This document shows positions 1 to 11,726 of a stretch of 64,000 bases of DNA, piece after piece. The stretch is from Nigrospora sphaerica (taxonomy: Eukaryota; Ascomycota; Sordariomycetes; Amphisphaeriales; Apiosporaceae). Each line of letters begins with the position of its first letter. Position 1 is the stretch's first letter. The DNA lies in NCBI GenBank assembly GCA_018287875.1, contig JAGVVL010000002.1:558001-622000 (forward strand), read 5' to 3'. The position numbers and the translations under genes were made by a program. Under the pieces are notes generated by a model. That model made no database searches. It was not told the origin of the DNA and saw only the letters and a list, made by a program, of their open reading frames with translations.

Positions 1-1113
1 GGAACAAAGACCGAGAAGAACAAGACGGGCATGGACAGGGGTCGGCTAAAGACGTGAGAAGGGGGCGAGGAGACAGGAAGACAACCCCCCCAGTAGACTG
101 GAGTGGGATTGTGCGCGAGTCACGAACCAACGTAAGCTTACTGCGGGCGGCCACCCGCGATCTGGTCAGAATCACGACGGTTGGCCTACTCTATGTGTCT
201 ATCTAGCTTGAATAGAAGAAACAAAAAGTCCGTTTACCGCTCGGGGGGAAGGGGTCCGAGAGGCGTACGATGCAGGGGCTTGCTTCCCTTTCTCCCCGTT
301 TTCTCTGCTCCGGACGGTCGGTGGACGGCAGGACAAGCTGGGCAAGGGAGGAAGGAGGGGCGCGCGCGCGAAAGAGAGGGAGGCAGATACGTCCATGCGT
401 TCCGGTGGCCAGGTCCGTCGTGTGGTTCGAGACGGGACTTACTCGAAGAGGGAGGGCGAGGTGCGAAAAGGGTTCGCCACAATCCGGGAAGCCGTCCTTC
501 CGCCGGCGGGTCGTGTTAGTTATCAGCCCGCTTCGCTTTGCGCGGCCGCACCCAACCTGTCGCTCGTCTCCGCGTGTCGCGTTTCTCTCCCTCCCCCCTA
601 CCCCCCGCCGCCGGCCGGGGGGGAGGAAAAGAAACGGGAATGGGAAAAGCCCAAGAGCAGCCCTCACCTCACCCGGCCTTTAAAGTAGTACGCGCGCAAA
701 CCCCTCGGGGTTGCGAGGACGGGCAGTACGTGCCCGGTAGGCTTCGCCAACCACCTACCTAGGTGCCGTAGCTAAGTAGCTAGTGCCTTCCCCGCCGGTG
801 TTGAACCCCAAGAGCGCCGGACCAGGAAAGGATCAAAAGGAAGGGAGAAAAAAGGCAAGGAGCAGGTCGGAATTAGAAACGGAAAGACGGGAAAAATAAG
901 CAGAGATAGAATAGGGTAAAAAAGGAAATACGCATGGCTGGCCGTTTTCGGTGTTCCCCGTTGCGGGAGAGTATTGTAACCAAGTCCGTCGCTGTTTGGG
1001 CTGGACGTACCGAGTGCGATGTACGTGAAGTTAATCGGCAGGTACCCTACCCGTCTTTCTGCATGCCCGTGCCTCGTGCCAGTAGGGGACCGCCTCTGCC
1101 GCGTGCGCGCGTG

Positions 1114-1115
<2 letters not shown>

Positions 1116-1150
<35 letters not shown>
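1116..1150. repeat. (TG)n microsatellite
   Basis: An uninterrupted TG dinucleotide run of about 35 bp, seen directly. Confidence 0.95.
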
Positions 1151-1151
<1 letters not shown>

Positions 1152-1476
1152 TTGGTCCCTTGACCCCGATGGCAGAAACGGGGGAGAGACAGACGGACCG
1201 AACTGGACTTGACTCTCTATCGCTCTCTAACGTCCGTCAGCAGGGTGGCGGGTAGTCCCCCCCGTCGCCCGAGGGCGGCTGAGTCGATCATCCGCCCCTC
1301 GCCAGTAGGTAGTCACACCCCTCCCTCCGTACTTGCATCTCCCCTTGACGACCACGGATCGCACCACATTCCACGCCCCTCCTCCCGTGTGAGGGTAGTA
1401 CGCCGCCAACGCCCGGACAGGACGTCCGAACCAAGAGGAAAACATACACCCAAGCACCCAAAAGCGCCCCGCGGAG

Positions 1477-1478
<2 letters not shown>

Positions 1479-1541
<63 letters not shown>

Positions 1542-1543
1542 TG
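1479..1543. repeat. Compound (CT)23-(GT)9 microsatellite
   Basis: About 46 bp of perfect CT repeats (1479-1524) run directly into about 19 bp of GT repeats (1525-1543). The CT part is a homopurine/homopyrimidine tract. Confidence 0.95.
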
Positions 1544-2244
1544 GTCTGTGTGTCCAAACCCCGAAAAGAAGCAAGCAGACGGGTTGGAACCGAGCGGGAG
1601 ACGGCTGACGACATCGAACATACATACCGCCGCTCGCTTGACATCGAGGGGGGGTTGGCCAACGCCACCGAAAGGGAAACCCGCCGCCGTGCTGCTTCTT
1701 TTCCAACTTCCCCGTAAGCTAATAATAAGAGGGCTGGCAGCCTGGCGCAGCTGGTTATTATTAGCCCCGAGGGAAAACGCCCCCTCTCCGTTCTGGCAGA
1801 ACGCCGGCCTTTTGCACCGCCGCAACACCGGGCTACAAAGACAATAGTCTGGACTTCGGCCAGGGTGGCGTGCCGGTTCCTTCCTTTCCAACGCCGGCCA
1901 CTTGTCAAAGGCGCTCGGAAGGTTCCTTTTCAGCCCGGCAAGCGAGCCGTTTTACCACTTCCTACCTACTGAGCCTGCAGTTGCCTCCTCCGTATCACAT
2001 ATGTAAAATGGGCACAAGCTTGTCCTAAGCAACGGGTCTTGTGAGCCTTGCCTACACTACGAGGCTCGACTACCTATATTCAACGAACTTGGCGTGTTTC
2101 GGTGCATATACATGCCAAAGCGGCCTCGTTCGTGGAATAGTGGGAGCAGCTACTGTCTGCCCAAGGGCAGAGACCTTCCTAGAAGCCAAGCCCCTTGTCC
2201 CATGCTCCATCGCCGGGTCCCACGCCGTGGTTCCCTCTTCGCCA

Positions 2245-3796
2245 TTACAGCATGCGCTTCTTCTTGTTCCAGTAGTCTTCCTTGTTTCGTTTGTAGTGGC
2301 CATCGGGCTTCTCAACGCGGTGGAGGTCGCCGTCGAGTATCTTGGGGGCGCTTCCCAATCGCATGTTGGCAACGTCGAAGACCTGAAAAGCCGACTTGAG
2401 CCAGATGTCGCCCAGGATACCCTTGGGCTCCGAGACTGCGCCGAGGCTCTGGAGGCCGGCGTAGCACATGCCCGACGGCGCGCCCTCCTCGTTGAGTACC
2501 TGGTAGGGCAGGTAGTTGCCCGGCACACGACCGATGACGCGCGCCCCCGACGCGTCGCCAATCTCCCAAATGAAGTCGGGCGCTGTTCCGTTGCACGGCA
2601 GGACGTAGCCGAACTCGTCCCACGAGAAATTGCCGCCCGGCACCGACTTGAAGTACTGCTGGACGGCGTCATCAGGCCCGTAGAAGAGTGTCGAGCCCGT
2701 GTCAACGACAACCGACTGCGGCTCCATGAATTCGTATCGCATGTCGTCGCCGGATATGGCGAATCCCGTCATCTGTACGCCCCAGAATCCGTCCGAGTCG
2801 TCCACCTTGACGTACTCGATATCGGCCCCGTGCAGGCTGTGGTCGATGTAGCCAAAGTTGAAGGACCCGTGGCTGCTGTTGTGTCGCAGGTCGCAGGTGA
2901 AAAGCGGCTGCTTCAGCGCCGCCGGTAGGTAGTCCAACAGCACGTTCTGCCGCGGCATGCTCTGCGCAAGGCTCCCGAACGCCAGGCCCACCAGGCCCGA
3001 CAGGCGCGGCTCCTCGGTGAACTGGTCCGAGACGGACTGGGCCGACTCAATCGTCATGTTGGGAATAGACATGGAGCCGAGCGAGAACGTGTCCTTGTAC
3101 ACAATGCCCGAGGAGCTGGAAAAGTCGCCGTAGATGATATCCCACGTGGTGTTGGGCACCAGCATGGCCGAGCTCGACTTGCTCGGATCCCAGAGGACCT
3201 GGCCGCTGACCTGGGACGCTTCTGTGTCTGTTGAGAAGACCCACCTGGACGGGACGTATCGACATTAGTACCGCATGGGGAGCAAGGGAACCGGATCGTG
3301 CTTACGTGTCGGCAGATCCCGTATCAAAATCCATGTACATCTGCTGGGGCGGCGAGCCGATGCCCACGGGGGTGGTCCAGTAGAGGTCACCCTCTTGAGA
3401 GAATGCGGGCACGGTCGACCCTGAGGGCCCATGTCAGTATTCACAACGATGGGGGCCTCCCGGAGGGCTCTGTGCCGTTTACATACCATCATTGGTCGCC
3501 TCCTTGCGGTGAGATTCCGCGGCTCGGGCAGTCTCCTCAGTCTTTTTGGCTTGGGCGGCAGTGATGCGGGACACGACCTTCTGTAGCTGGTCGGGGACGG
3601 GGATATTGAACTTGCGCAGGGTACGTAGGTACTCGATCCGGGCGTCGAGGTGGCCATGCCGTTGGTAGCTGGAACCAACGGCGGCCGAGAACTCGGCCCG
3701 GGTCTTGACGGGGCTGTGCCACGGGACGGCCGCCACCAGAGACAGGAAGACAAGGTACAGGGCCACCATGACCGAGGGGCTCGTGAGGCCTGACAT
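2245..3796 (-). CDS. Pepsin-family (A1) aspartic protease, secreted or vacuolar
   Basis: Three exons: 3796-3487, 3420-3306 and 3244-2245. Introns start GTATGT and GTAAGC and end CAG; the joined frame is 474 aa. The first about 23 residues form a signal peptide. A basic, Lys/Arg-rich propeptide follows. The mature domain starts near residue 115 and carries both catalytic motifs, DTGS at D136 and DTGS at D323, with the flap-region Tyr in the IIYGD segment. Several Asn-X-Ser/Thr sites suggest glycosylation. The tail is very basic with no HDEL or GPI-type signal. Members of this family cut peptide bonds at acidic pH in the vacuole or outside the cell. The start at 3796 is chosen because the upstream in-frame codon is not ATG and the signal peptide begins here. 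The exact peptidase subfamily is not resolved. Confidence 0.9.
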
Positions 3797-5590
3797 CTTG
3801 GCGGGGAGGAGTAGCGGAAGTAGCAGTGGCACACAGCTGAGAGGAGCTGGAAAAAAGTGAGAGTGGTAGAAAGACCCCGGACTGGGAGTGGTTGATGCTC
3901 AATGAAACAAACGAGAGTGCGAAGCGGTACTTGGGAAGATCTGCTCGGAGGGCGAGGGGGCTAAGCGAAATATATCCGGAGTGGATGGATGCAGGAAATG
4001 GAAAACCACACCCGAGCGATAGGCGTAAACCTAAGGGAGTGCCGGAGGAACGGAGTGAGGTTTGGCAGTGCGTGGTTTCCCAAAGTTGTTGGCAAGTTGG
4101 TGGACTTCTACTGCGGGTACAGAATGTGCCTGCCTGATCTGTTTGCCGTGGCGGGGACGGGGAACTAGGCAAACAGAAGCGTACCTACATCCTGATCCCG
4201 TTCGATCTGGCCTTTATATACGGTCTCAGGCGGAGGGCACATGGAGGCGAGGCAACTCGGCCAGAAACAAGGAAAGAGGGAGAGAAAGCCAAGGAGAGAT
4301 TGGAGATTGGGCGAGGGCGTACAGTACCTGCCAAGCCGGTGACTGACATACGCCGGGGCGAGGGACTGGAGGACAGGGCCAGGGAGGGAAGCAGCTGTCG
4401 TGACGCTGTGCGTCGGTAGTCGTCGTCCGGGTTGGCTGGAAGCCGGCAGAAGGGGAGATGCAAGCGAGATGGCCTGCAGGGGCCTGCAGGCTCGGCTACC
4501 CTCCTGTGCGAAATCCAGGGAAGCTTTTGGCTGTGTCCGACACTCGTGGAGGGGCCGCTGGTGGTGTTATACAGTCCACGGCCGCACGGGATAGGCCTGC
4601 CCGGTTCTTTTCAGCAGCGCCGAGTGAAAGTATAGTAAAGGCTTGCTACGCGAATTCCACAGTCGTCAAGGGCCAAGAAGAGTGTGTTTACACCCTCGGG
4701 AGAATGGGGTGGCCCCGCTATAGCACACGAGGTGTTGTTGGTCTGCGTTATCTATCTGTTCCCTGGATGTACCATGGCCCATCGTAAATGAAGCAAGCTG
4801 TACTACTTGGGTATGTGCTGCCCGAATCTCCATCCGTTCGCCCTCCTTCCCCGTCTGACCCCTGAGTGAGGGCTCCCGATGCCGGTGCCGACGGCGAACT
4901 GCCGCAGGGGGCCAATCCGCCCGCCCGGTACGAAGCCTCGTCCCGCATTCGCCAGCAAAAGGTAGGCGACGCGTGCCAAGGGCCGTCGCGAGGCTGTCTG
5001 CATTCGGGACGGGGCAAAGCCACCCTGAAAAGAGGTCGTTTGTTGCTACTACCGACGGCGGCGGCCCGATCAGGAAAGACAGAGCGGGTGACCACAGAAT
5101 TCTTCTCGAGTAACGCGTGGTACCCTCTCGGTCACCCTTTTGTTTCTTTATTTTCGTGCGCAAGAGTTTCATGTCCACGAAAGGGAAACGCCTGTTTGTT
5201 GGCATGTGGGGGGGAGGGAGCAAACAGTTTGGGAGAGAAAGAGGGAAAAGTGGCTACCGTACGCCCACGTTCCCCCGTCGGCTGAGGACCGGCCGTACAA
5301 AGTAGAGGAAGCAGGAAGGAGTTCGAAGGGGGGAGGACGTCACGGTCCTTCCCTCAAAGCCGGACAGGGACAGTCTCCGGCCGCGGGTGACGACCCAAAG
5401 GAACAAAGTCCAGGGAACCACGGACCAGCAGAGCTCTTCCTTGCACGACCCTGCCATTTCCATTTACCCGATTCCGCGTCGCCAGCACACAAAGTTCATG
5501 AGGGACCACCGCGAGTGTACACACATCTAATTTTACTTCTTTCGTACAAAATAACAACAAAGGTCTATAACCCAAATCCCGAGCGACCGA
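3797..5590. other. Intergenic region between protease and LHS1
   Basis: No supportable gene. The left part should be the protease promoter and leader; a TATATAAAGG-like TATA element on the minus strand lies near 4210-4222. The right part (about 5200-5590) should hold the LHS1 3' untranslated region. Confidence 0.5.
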
Positions 5591-8500
5591 CTACAGCTCG
5601 TCGTGCTCGGGCTTGGCCTCCTGGCCCTGGCCCTTGGCCTTCTCCTCGGCCTGCATCTTCTTGATCATCTCCTCGATGTCCTCGGCGTTCAGCGTGGCCT
5701 GCTCGGGCGAGGCCGTGCCCGTCTTGGAGCCGCCCTTCTTGGTTGCCTTTGAGCTCTTCTTCGAGCCGCTGCTGCTCTTCTTATTCTTCTTGCCCTCGAA
5801 GTTCTTGACTGCCTTCATGGCGAGATCCATGCCGACCTTCTCGAGCTTCTTGGTCCGCTCCATGATTTCCTTGATACTGAGTACCGGGTCGGCCGTCGCC
5901 GGCAGCTTGGCCTGCTCCGCAAGCTTCTCCTCCAGCCAATCCAGCGTCGACTTGGAGAGCTCCGTGATCTCCTGCAGGTCCTCGATCGTGTAAAGGGACG
6001 GGACAGGGCCACGGTCCTCGAGCGTCGCGGTCGTAGTCGTAGACGCCGTCTCCTCGTCCTCGAGGCCGTCAAAATCACCCGAATCCTGGGACGGGGCGGT
6101 AGTAACGCTCGAGCTCTCTTCCGATGTTGTGGAGCTGGCGGAAACCGATGCCGACGACGTCCAGGCCTCGGCCTCGGCAATCTGCTTTTTGATGGTATCC
6201 ACGAAAGTAGACGTCTGGTTCAGGACACTTCGCAGCGACTTGACGACATCCGGTCTGTCGGAGGACTCCTTGATGCGCGTCTCGATGGGCGCGACGAGGC
6301 TCTTCAGCTCGTCCAGGCGAGCCTTGAGCTCGTTGCGCGAGGCATCGGCACCATCCTCGTAGATCCACTCGTTGGCAGCGCTGGCCTTCTCCTGCAGGGT
6401 GGTCCGTTCGGCCTCCGTGGACGCCGCGACGAAGGACTCACTCTCCAGAAGGTCGCGAATCTTGTAGGTGAAGCCCTCGAGCTGGCTGAGCGTCTCCTCC
6501 CTCAGACGGCGCGCCTTATCCGAGGCCTCGAAAGCCTTGATACGGTCCTTGGCCTTGGTGAAATCCGCCTTGGGCAGGTCCGGGACGCCGGCCTTCTCGA
6601 TGGTGAAATCCACAGGGATGACGACGATCGCTTTCTTGGTCGCCTTGGGGGCATCCGGCGAGTCGGCAGACGCCTCGGCGCTGCCACTCGCGGACGCGCT
6701 TGACTCCGCCGAGGACGTAGTGGCCGTCTCGGTAGATGCAGTAGTCGAGCCCGTCGCGCTGCCCTCGGTGCTCTCCTCGCCATCCTTCAGGGGCTGCTGA
6801 TCCTTCTTTCCAAAGCCGAAGAGGTTCTTGACGCCGTCGATGACGGAGCCCTCCTTTTCGGGCACGTCCGCCTCGCATTCGACCGAAGCCCGGAGGACAT
6901 CAACCTCGCCGTCATTGGCTCTCAGCTGGACCTGGGCCTTGAACTGGACATCCTCCTGCTTGCAGCCAGAGTCAATAACAAGCTTGGCAACCGAAGACGT
7001 AAGGTTCTTCGTCGTGAACGTCTTCGTCTCCTTGTCAACGACGCCCCCGGCGGAGGGTACCTGCTGGTAGAACTTGATAGTGAAGTCCTCCTGGTTAGTG
7101 AAGGTGACCTCCTTGGAAGTAGCGCCCAGGATCGATCTCTCAGTCCACAGGCGCTGCGTCTGCGCCTTGCCCTGCGGGTTGGTCCACTTCATGCCGGCGG
7201 GGTAGCCGGCGAGGTCCAAGATGCGGATCTCCTTGACGCGGAAGCTGGGGCTGATCTCAGCAGCCCGGAAGCCAGCACCGAACACAGCAGCCTCATCAGA
7301 GTTAACGTTGCCACGGATCTTATCGCTTCCGGCAATCTTCTCCAGGGCCTTCTGGACGAAGGGGGTACGCGAGGCACCACCGTGCAGAATGATGGAATCC
7401 AGCTGAGAGATGTCGAGCTCGGCCGCGTCCAGGGCCTTTTGAACAGTGGCGCCTACTCTCTCGGCGTGAGCCGAAGCCATGGCCTCGAACTCGGCCCGCG
7501 TAATCTTGTATCGGAAATCGATGTCCTCGTACAAGCCCTCGAAGCCGCCCTGGGTGTCGGTGTTGGCGCTCAGAACGTGGCGGAACTTCTCGGCATCCTT
7601 CAGCAGCTTAGCCATGGCACGCCCGTGTTTCTGAACGGCCTCGGCCGTAACCCCAACCTTCTTGGCGGCAGGGGTCTCGACAAACTTGGCAATCATGTCG
7701 TCAACGATCAAGTAGTTGAGGGCGTCGCCGCCCAGCGTCCGGTCCCAGCCGCTTCCCAGTGCCTGGACCTCCTGGATCGACTTGTTGTACTTTCCGACGT
7801 CCTTCACGTTACGGCCCTGGAAGCGCATGACGGTGGCACTGGCGGAGCCGGCGCCCATGTCGAAAACCATATGGTGCTCGGCCTTGCCGCCGTCATTGAT
7901 GTTGGGGAAGGTTCGGCTTGTGGCGTAGTTGAGGCCAACGGCGACACCGTCGCTGATGAGGGACAGAACCTTGAGGCCGACCAGGTCAGCGGCCATCTGG
8001 ACAGCGCGGCGCTCTTCGATGGTGTAGAACGGCGGTACGGTGATGACGACGGAGCGGACCGACACGTCGGAGCCGGCGGCGGCCTCGGCGTTGCGTTGGA
8101 TGCTCTGCAGCTCCATGGCCAGCAGCTCCTCCACCATCCAGGCCGGCTCGTCAGCCGAGAAGGTCTTGCTCTTGAAGGCCACTGTGTTCCGGAGCTTGTG
8201 GGCCTCCAGCTGCAGGGCGGGATGCCTCTGGAGGTACTCCTGGACAAGCGCATCGTCGGCGGGCAGGCCCAGGAGGGTCTTCAGGTTGGGGTAGACATCG
8301 CTGGGGAAGCGAGCGGCAAGGGCGATGGCGTCGGAGCCGTAGGCGCGTTCGGGGTAGGAACCGGTCTTGGGGGCGTTCTGGAAGGGCTTGAAGGCCACGG
8401 CCGATGTCTCTTTCCGGCGCGAATCCTTGGTCAGGACGATCTCGAGGGGAATGCCCGGCTTGACCAGGGCGGCTTTGATGTATTCGGTGCCGAGGTCGAC

Positions 8501-8593
8501 GCCGAGAACGGCGGCCAGGGCCGACACGTTGACGGTGAAGAGGAACAGCACGCAGAGCGCCAGGCTGCGCGGCGATGATGTGCGCGCCCTCAT
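5591..8593 (-). CDS. LHS1: ER lumenal Hsp70-like chaperone LHS1/GRP170 (HYOU1) family
   Basis: A single 1000-aa exon. A signal peptide of about 27 residues is followed by an Hsp70 ATPase domain: the phosphate-1 motif VLGVDLGTEYIKAAL lies right after the signal, phosphate-2 is DMGAGSASATV and the adenosine motif is ILHGGASRTPF. The C-terminal half is longer than in ordinary Hsp70s, with acidic and Ser/Thr-rich linkers, helical stretches and a Lys/Ser-rich region. The protein ends in HDEL, the fungal ER retrieval signal. In yeast, Lhs1 is the nucleotide exchange factor for the ER Hsp70 Kar2/BiP and helps translocation and folding. Length, signal, ATPase motifs and HDEL together make the assignment firm. 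The ATG at 8593 is the only start placing the signal peptide at the N-terminus. Its promoter is shared in head-to-head order with the MAPR gene at 9967. Confidence 0.97.
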   Translation of the reverse strand: MRARTSSPRSLALCVLFLFTVNVSALAAVLGVDLGTEYIKAALVKPGIPLEIVLTKDSRRKETSAVAFKPFQNAPKTGSYPERAYGSDAIALAARFPSDVYPNLKTLLGLPADDALVQEYLQRHPALQLEAHKLRNTVAFKSKTFSADEPAWMVEELLAMELQSIQRNAEAAAGSDVSVRSVVITVPPFYTIEERRAVQMAADLVGLKVLSLISDGVAVGLNYATSRTFPNINDGGKAEHHMVFDMGAGSASATVMRFQGRNVKDVGKYNKSIQEVQALGSGWDRTLGGDALNYLIVDDMIAKFVETPAAKKVGVTAEAVQKHGRAMAKLLKDAEKFRHVLSANTDTQGGFEGLYEDIDFRYKITRAEFEAMASAHAERVGATVQKALDAAELDISQLDSIILHGGASRTPFVQKALEKIAGSDKIRGNVNSDEAAVFGAGFRAAEISPSFRVKEIRILDLAGYPAGMKWTNPQGKAQTQRLWTERSILGATSKEVTFTNQEDFTIKFYQQVPSAGGVVDKETKTFTTKNLTSSVAKLVIDSGCKQEDVQFKAQVQLRANDGEVDVLRASVECEADVPEKEGSVIDGVKNLFGFGKKDQQPLKDGEESTEGSATGSTTASTETATTSSAESSASASGSAEASADSPDAPKATKKAIVVIPVDFTIEKAGVPDLPKADFTKAKDRIKAFEASDKARRLREETLSQLEGFTYKIRDLLESESFVAASTEAERTTLQEKASAANEWIYEDGADASRNELKARLDELKSLVAPIETRIKESSDRPDVVKSLRSVLNQTSTFVDTIKKQIAEAEAWTSSASVSASSTTSEESSSVTTAPSQDSGDFDGLEDEETASTTTTATLEDRGPVPSLYTIEDLQEITELSKSTLDWLEEKLAEQAKLPATADPVLSIKEIMERTKKLEKVGMDLAMKAVKNFEGKKNKKSSSGSKKSSKATKKGGSKTGTASPEQATLNAEDIEEMIKKMQAEEKAKGQGQEAKPEHDEL

Positions 8594-9966
8594 GGTAGTG
8601 GTTGAAAGGAGGGGGGCGATCAGATGGGTGGGTGGTGGGCGAACACGTCGCCTCGAATAGCTGTTGCGGACCAGCTGCTGGTTATAAAACCTGGAGCAGC
8701 GAGTCCAAAAAAAAGCACAAAAATGTAGGTGGTGAAAGAGACAGGCAGCGGGGACGTATGAGCTTTGGAGAGAACGCCGTGGCGGCGGTGTGGAATCGAT
8801 CTGTCCTCTAGGAATGCACTGAAGATCCCATATACATACTAGAGCCGTTACTGCATCCGTATCCCACCAGCCGACGAAGCCACGAACGGCACTTTATGAC
8901 TATGCCGTCAGAAAGAGGACAGTTCTGAGCAAAGGATGGATCCCTGCCAGGCGTGTCGGCGAGAGGGGCCCAACAAGCGACTTTGCCTATGAAATTTCGA
9001 GAAGCCACAAATCGTGCTGTGATTGGCCCGCGACAGGGGTGAAGCTCTAAAACGGGCTACAGTCGACCAGAAGGACGCACCCGCTTCTGGAACCACTGGA
9101 GGGGGTACCATCTCTCACTTCCCCGGCCCAAACTCTTTTACGTATTCCATTATTCATATTACTCATAGGCCGACAAGTACCCGGGAGGCCAAGGTGTTCG
9201 TCGTACTTGGCGTGAGCTGGGAAACTTCTAGACACTGGGTGATCGTAAGATGTAGTTTTAGTGGCGGCGAACAAGGGGAGCAGAGGACCGTCCAAACCTT
9301 GACCCAGCAAGCAAATGTGTGGTTGTGTACTACAACCGAAGGAAGAGTGACAAGGAGGTCATTGAGACCCCCAAAGCCAAGTCTTAAGTGCGTACTTGTC
9401 TCGCGGTGGTTTGTACCTCAGTCACAGATGCATCATGCTTGAAAGACCTAAGTAGGTAGTCGTAGCTACTTGGGTATTCCAGTACTGGGTACTTAGAGAC
9501 CACCTCTACGAACATACTTACACATGTATTTATTTCTTGCCTCTTCAACTCTTGCTTTGGAAACGAATTATTGAGTTACGCAGCTATACACAAACCGTAT
9601 TGCAACTACAATCTCTCTGTATTGGCGAGGAATAATTGTAATTACCTCACTGTAGAGTGTGCCATAGCAGTACTGCCAGTCCCAGGATCCATTATAAGCC
9701 AGGAGAGGTAGCCTGTAGTCTCGAATCGCCCGCTGAAACTAGGCCTGTAGGTCGAGAGCGGGGCCTCAAGGTCCGTCGGCTCGATTAGTAACGGGACAGT
9801 TTGCGACAGGACAACCGTCGCCCGTCTTCTTTTGGGGCCTCGGTGTATCGTTCATTCCGGTTCAGAGGAGAAGCCAACCGTGACTGAATAGTTTTCGTCC
9901 GTTCCATTCCTCTCCTGCTACTTGCGACCTGTTTATCCCCCCACCTCGCACCACCACCCGCCCACG
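8594..9966. promoter_or_regulatory. Divergent intergenic region between LHS1 and the MAPR gene
   Basis: Both neighbours point away from this 1.37-kb stretch, so it should contain both promoters. An inverted CCAAT box (ATTGG) lies at 9022-9026. TAGGTAGTCG / TACTTGGGTA motifs cluster at 9445-9490. No convincing open frame was found. No clear unfolded-protein-response element was recognised. Confidence 0.45.
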
Positions 9967-10942
9967 ATGCCCGAAACTCGCGGCTCCGTCCGCCAGCGCA
10001 AGAAGCAGCAGGGCGACGCCGCGCCCGAGCCGGTCGAGGCGGCGGCAGCGGCGTCGTCGTCGCCCCCCGAGGAGGGCAAGGAGGAGGTGGAAGCCCAGGC
10101 GGACGACAAACCACAGACCCCACGCTCGGCCAAGGAGCGCATCGACGACGAGGACGCCGACGGCTATTCGCCCTGGCTCGACGTGCTGCGCGTCCTCAGC
10201 TTCCTGCTGCTGGCGTCGGCCGGCCTCAGCTACGTCATCTCGGGCGGCGAGAGTTACACCTGGGGGTTGCAGCACCCGCCGAAGTACCTGCAGACGAAGT
10301 GGTGGAAGGCGCAATTCGTACGTTTTTGTTCCTCTTCCCATATAAACACCGCCCCCACCCACCCAAAGGGACGCCCCTGTGGATGTGTTGGGACCAATTC
10401 GCTAACGGCTTGCCCGGGGCAACCCTCTCTCCCAGGCACCGCTCCAATACTTCACGCCGGCCGAGCTGGCGCGGTACGACGGCACGGACCCGGAGCTGCC
10501 GCTGTACCTGGCCATCAACGGGACCGTCTTCGACGTGTCGGCGAACCGGCGGACGTACGGGCCGGGCGGCTCGTACCACGTCTTCACGGGGGCCGACGCG
10601 GCGCGCGGCTTCGTCACGGGCTGCTTCGCCGAGGACCGCACCGCCGACATGCGCGGCGTCGAGGTCATGTTCCTGCCCCTCGACGACCCCGAGGTCGACC
10701 GCCACATACCCGCCGACGCCCTCGACCGCCTGCGCATCGACGAGCTGCGCGAGGCCCGCAAGAAGGTCCACGACGCCCTCGCCCACTGGGTCCAGTTCTT
10801 CGAGAACAGCCCCAAGTACCCCAAGGTCGGCTACGTCCAGCGCGAGCCCGACTGGCTCGAAAAGGAACCCCGCCGCAAGCTGTGCGCCGAGGCCGCCAAG
10901 GGCCGTCCCAAGAGGCAGATCCCCGAACGCCACTTGCTGTAG
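9967..10942 (+). CDS. Membrane-associated progesterone receptor (MAPR)/cytochrome b5-like haem-binding protein
   Basis: Two exons, 9967-10317 and 10436-10942, joined through a GTACGT...CAG intron, giving 285 aa. Residues 1-66 are charged and Ala/Pro-rich, 70-92 form one transmembrane helix, and the cytochrome b5-like domain follows from about residue 120. The stretch LYLAINGTVFDVSANRRTYG and the following GGSYHVFTGADAARGF are the hallmark of the MAPR group (Dap1, PGRMC and neudesin relatives). MAPR proteins bind haem and act with cytochrome P450 enzymes in sterol metabolism. The C-terminus is charged with a basic tail. Which fungal MAPR paralogue this is cannot be told; the long N-terminal extension before the membrane helix differs from short Dap1. 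Intron choice is supported by phase and by continuity of the domain. Confidence 0.88.
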
Positions 10943-11726
10943 AGGCGCGAGGGCGGTCGATGGCCCGGTTCGTATGGGGACCTTGTGTACGAAGGAATTC
11001 AAGGGGGACACGCGCGCACAGCGAAGTACCGTGTTCCATGGAAGTATATATCATGATCCAAAGTGTTTCCTGGTCCCTACTGTCGATTATTTGTGTGGAA
11101 TGCCGTGCGCAAAGACAACAGCACCAAGGTCCATTATCCTCGCATATGATGGGCGAGTTACTCAAATTGGGCTGGTACGACACTCGTAACGCCGTGATAT
11201 TTACGGGAATTGAGACGAACATCACAGAGCGCCGTCAGACCACATGGCAAGAAGTTGGTTTGAAGAAAAAAAGTATTATTCGCATTGGATTTGGGTATAT
11301 TACCATTTGAAAAAGACCAGACAGATTGATACTCCAATCAGTGTATCGATGCAGGACCGCTGCTGCCCGCAGTAATTTTTTGGCCTCATCCAGGGGCGCG
11401 TATAATTACAGATACAAAGAAAAGGGTCGTTATCAATCCACACATCATTCCCGAGCAAGGGCCGAGCCACACGCACACGCTCCCTCTTTCTTCGTTCGGC
11501 GGCGGGGGGGGCTTTTGTTGATGGAGCATCGCACCGTCCCCTCCGGCCCCCTTCTCTTCGCTAGCTGCGGACGGCGCCGCTAGGTGGACCGACGGCGATA
11601 GCATGAAGGTCCCTGGGCCGACGCGAGCGTTGGAGCCGGGGACCGGGTATATAAAGAGATGTATCGACGTGTGCCGGTCCCATCAAAGGCGGCACCGTTC
11701 GTAGCCCGCCAGCAAGTAGCCTACGC
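10943..11726. other. Convergent intergenic region
   Basis: Lies between the 3' ends of the MAPR gene (+) and the cupredoxin gene (-), so it should hold both 3' untranslated regions. No supportable gene or repeat was seen. Confidence 0.5.

Larger units (their letters stand above)
1..2244. other. Non-coding stretch before the protease gene
   Basis: No open frame here resembles a known protein. The open frames present are low-complexity translations of GC-rich and microsatellite DNA. The stretch holds the two microsatellites listed separately, pyrimidine-rich runs near 1500 and a TACCTAGGTG-like patch near 752-763. About 2041-2244 would contain the 3' untranslated end of the minus-strand protease. 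A promoter of a gene outside the window may lie here, but nothing shows it directly. Confidence 0.6.

Noticed and set aside
1209..1847. 212-codon open frame across the (CT)n(GT)n microsatellite
   Set aside because: The frame is mostly Ser-Leu and Val-Cys runs created by the repeat; several frames on both strands are open at once.
6468..8578. Long plus-strand frames opposite LHS1
   Set aside because: Shadow frames caused by GC-rich codon bias of the real minus-strand gene; no start context or domain.
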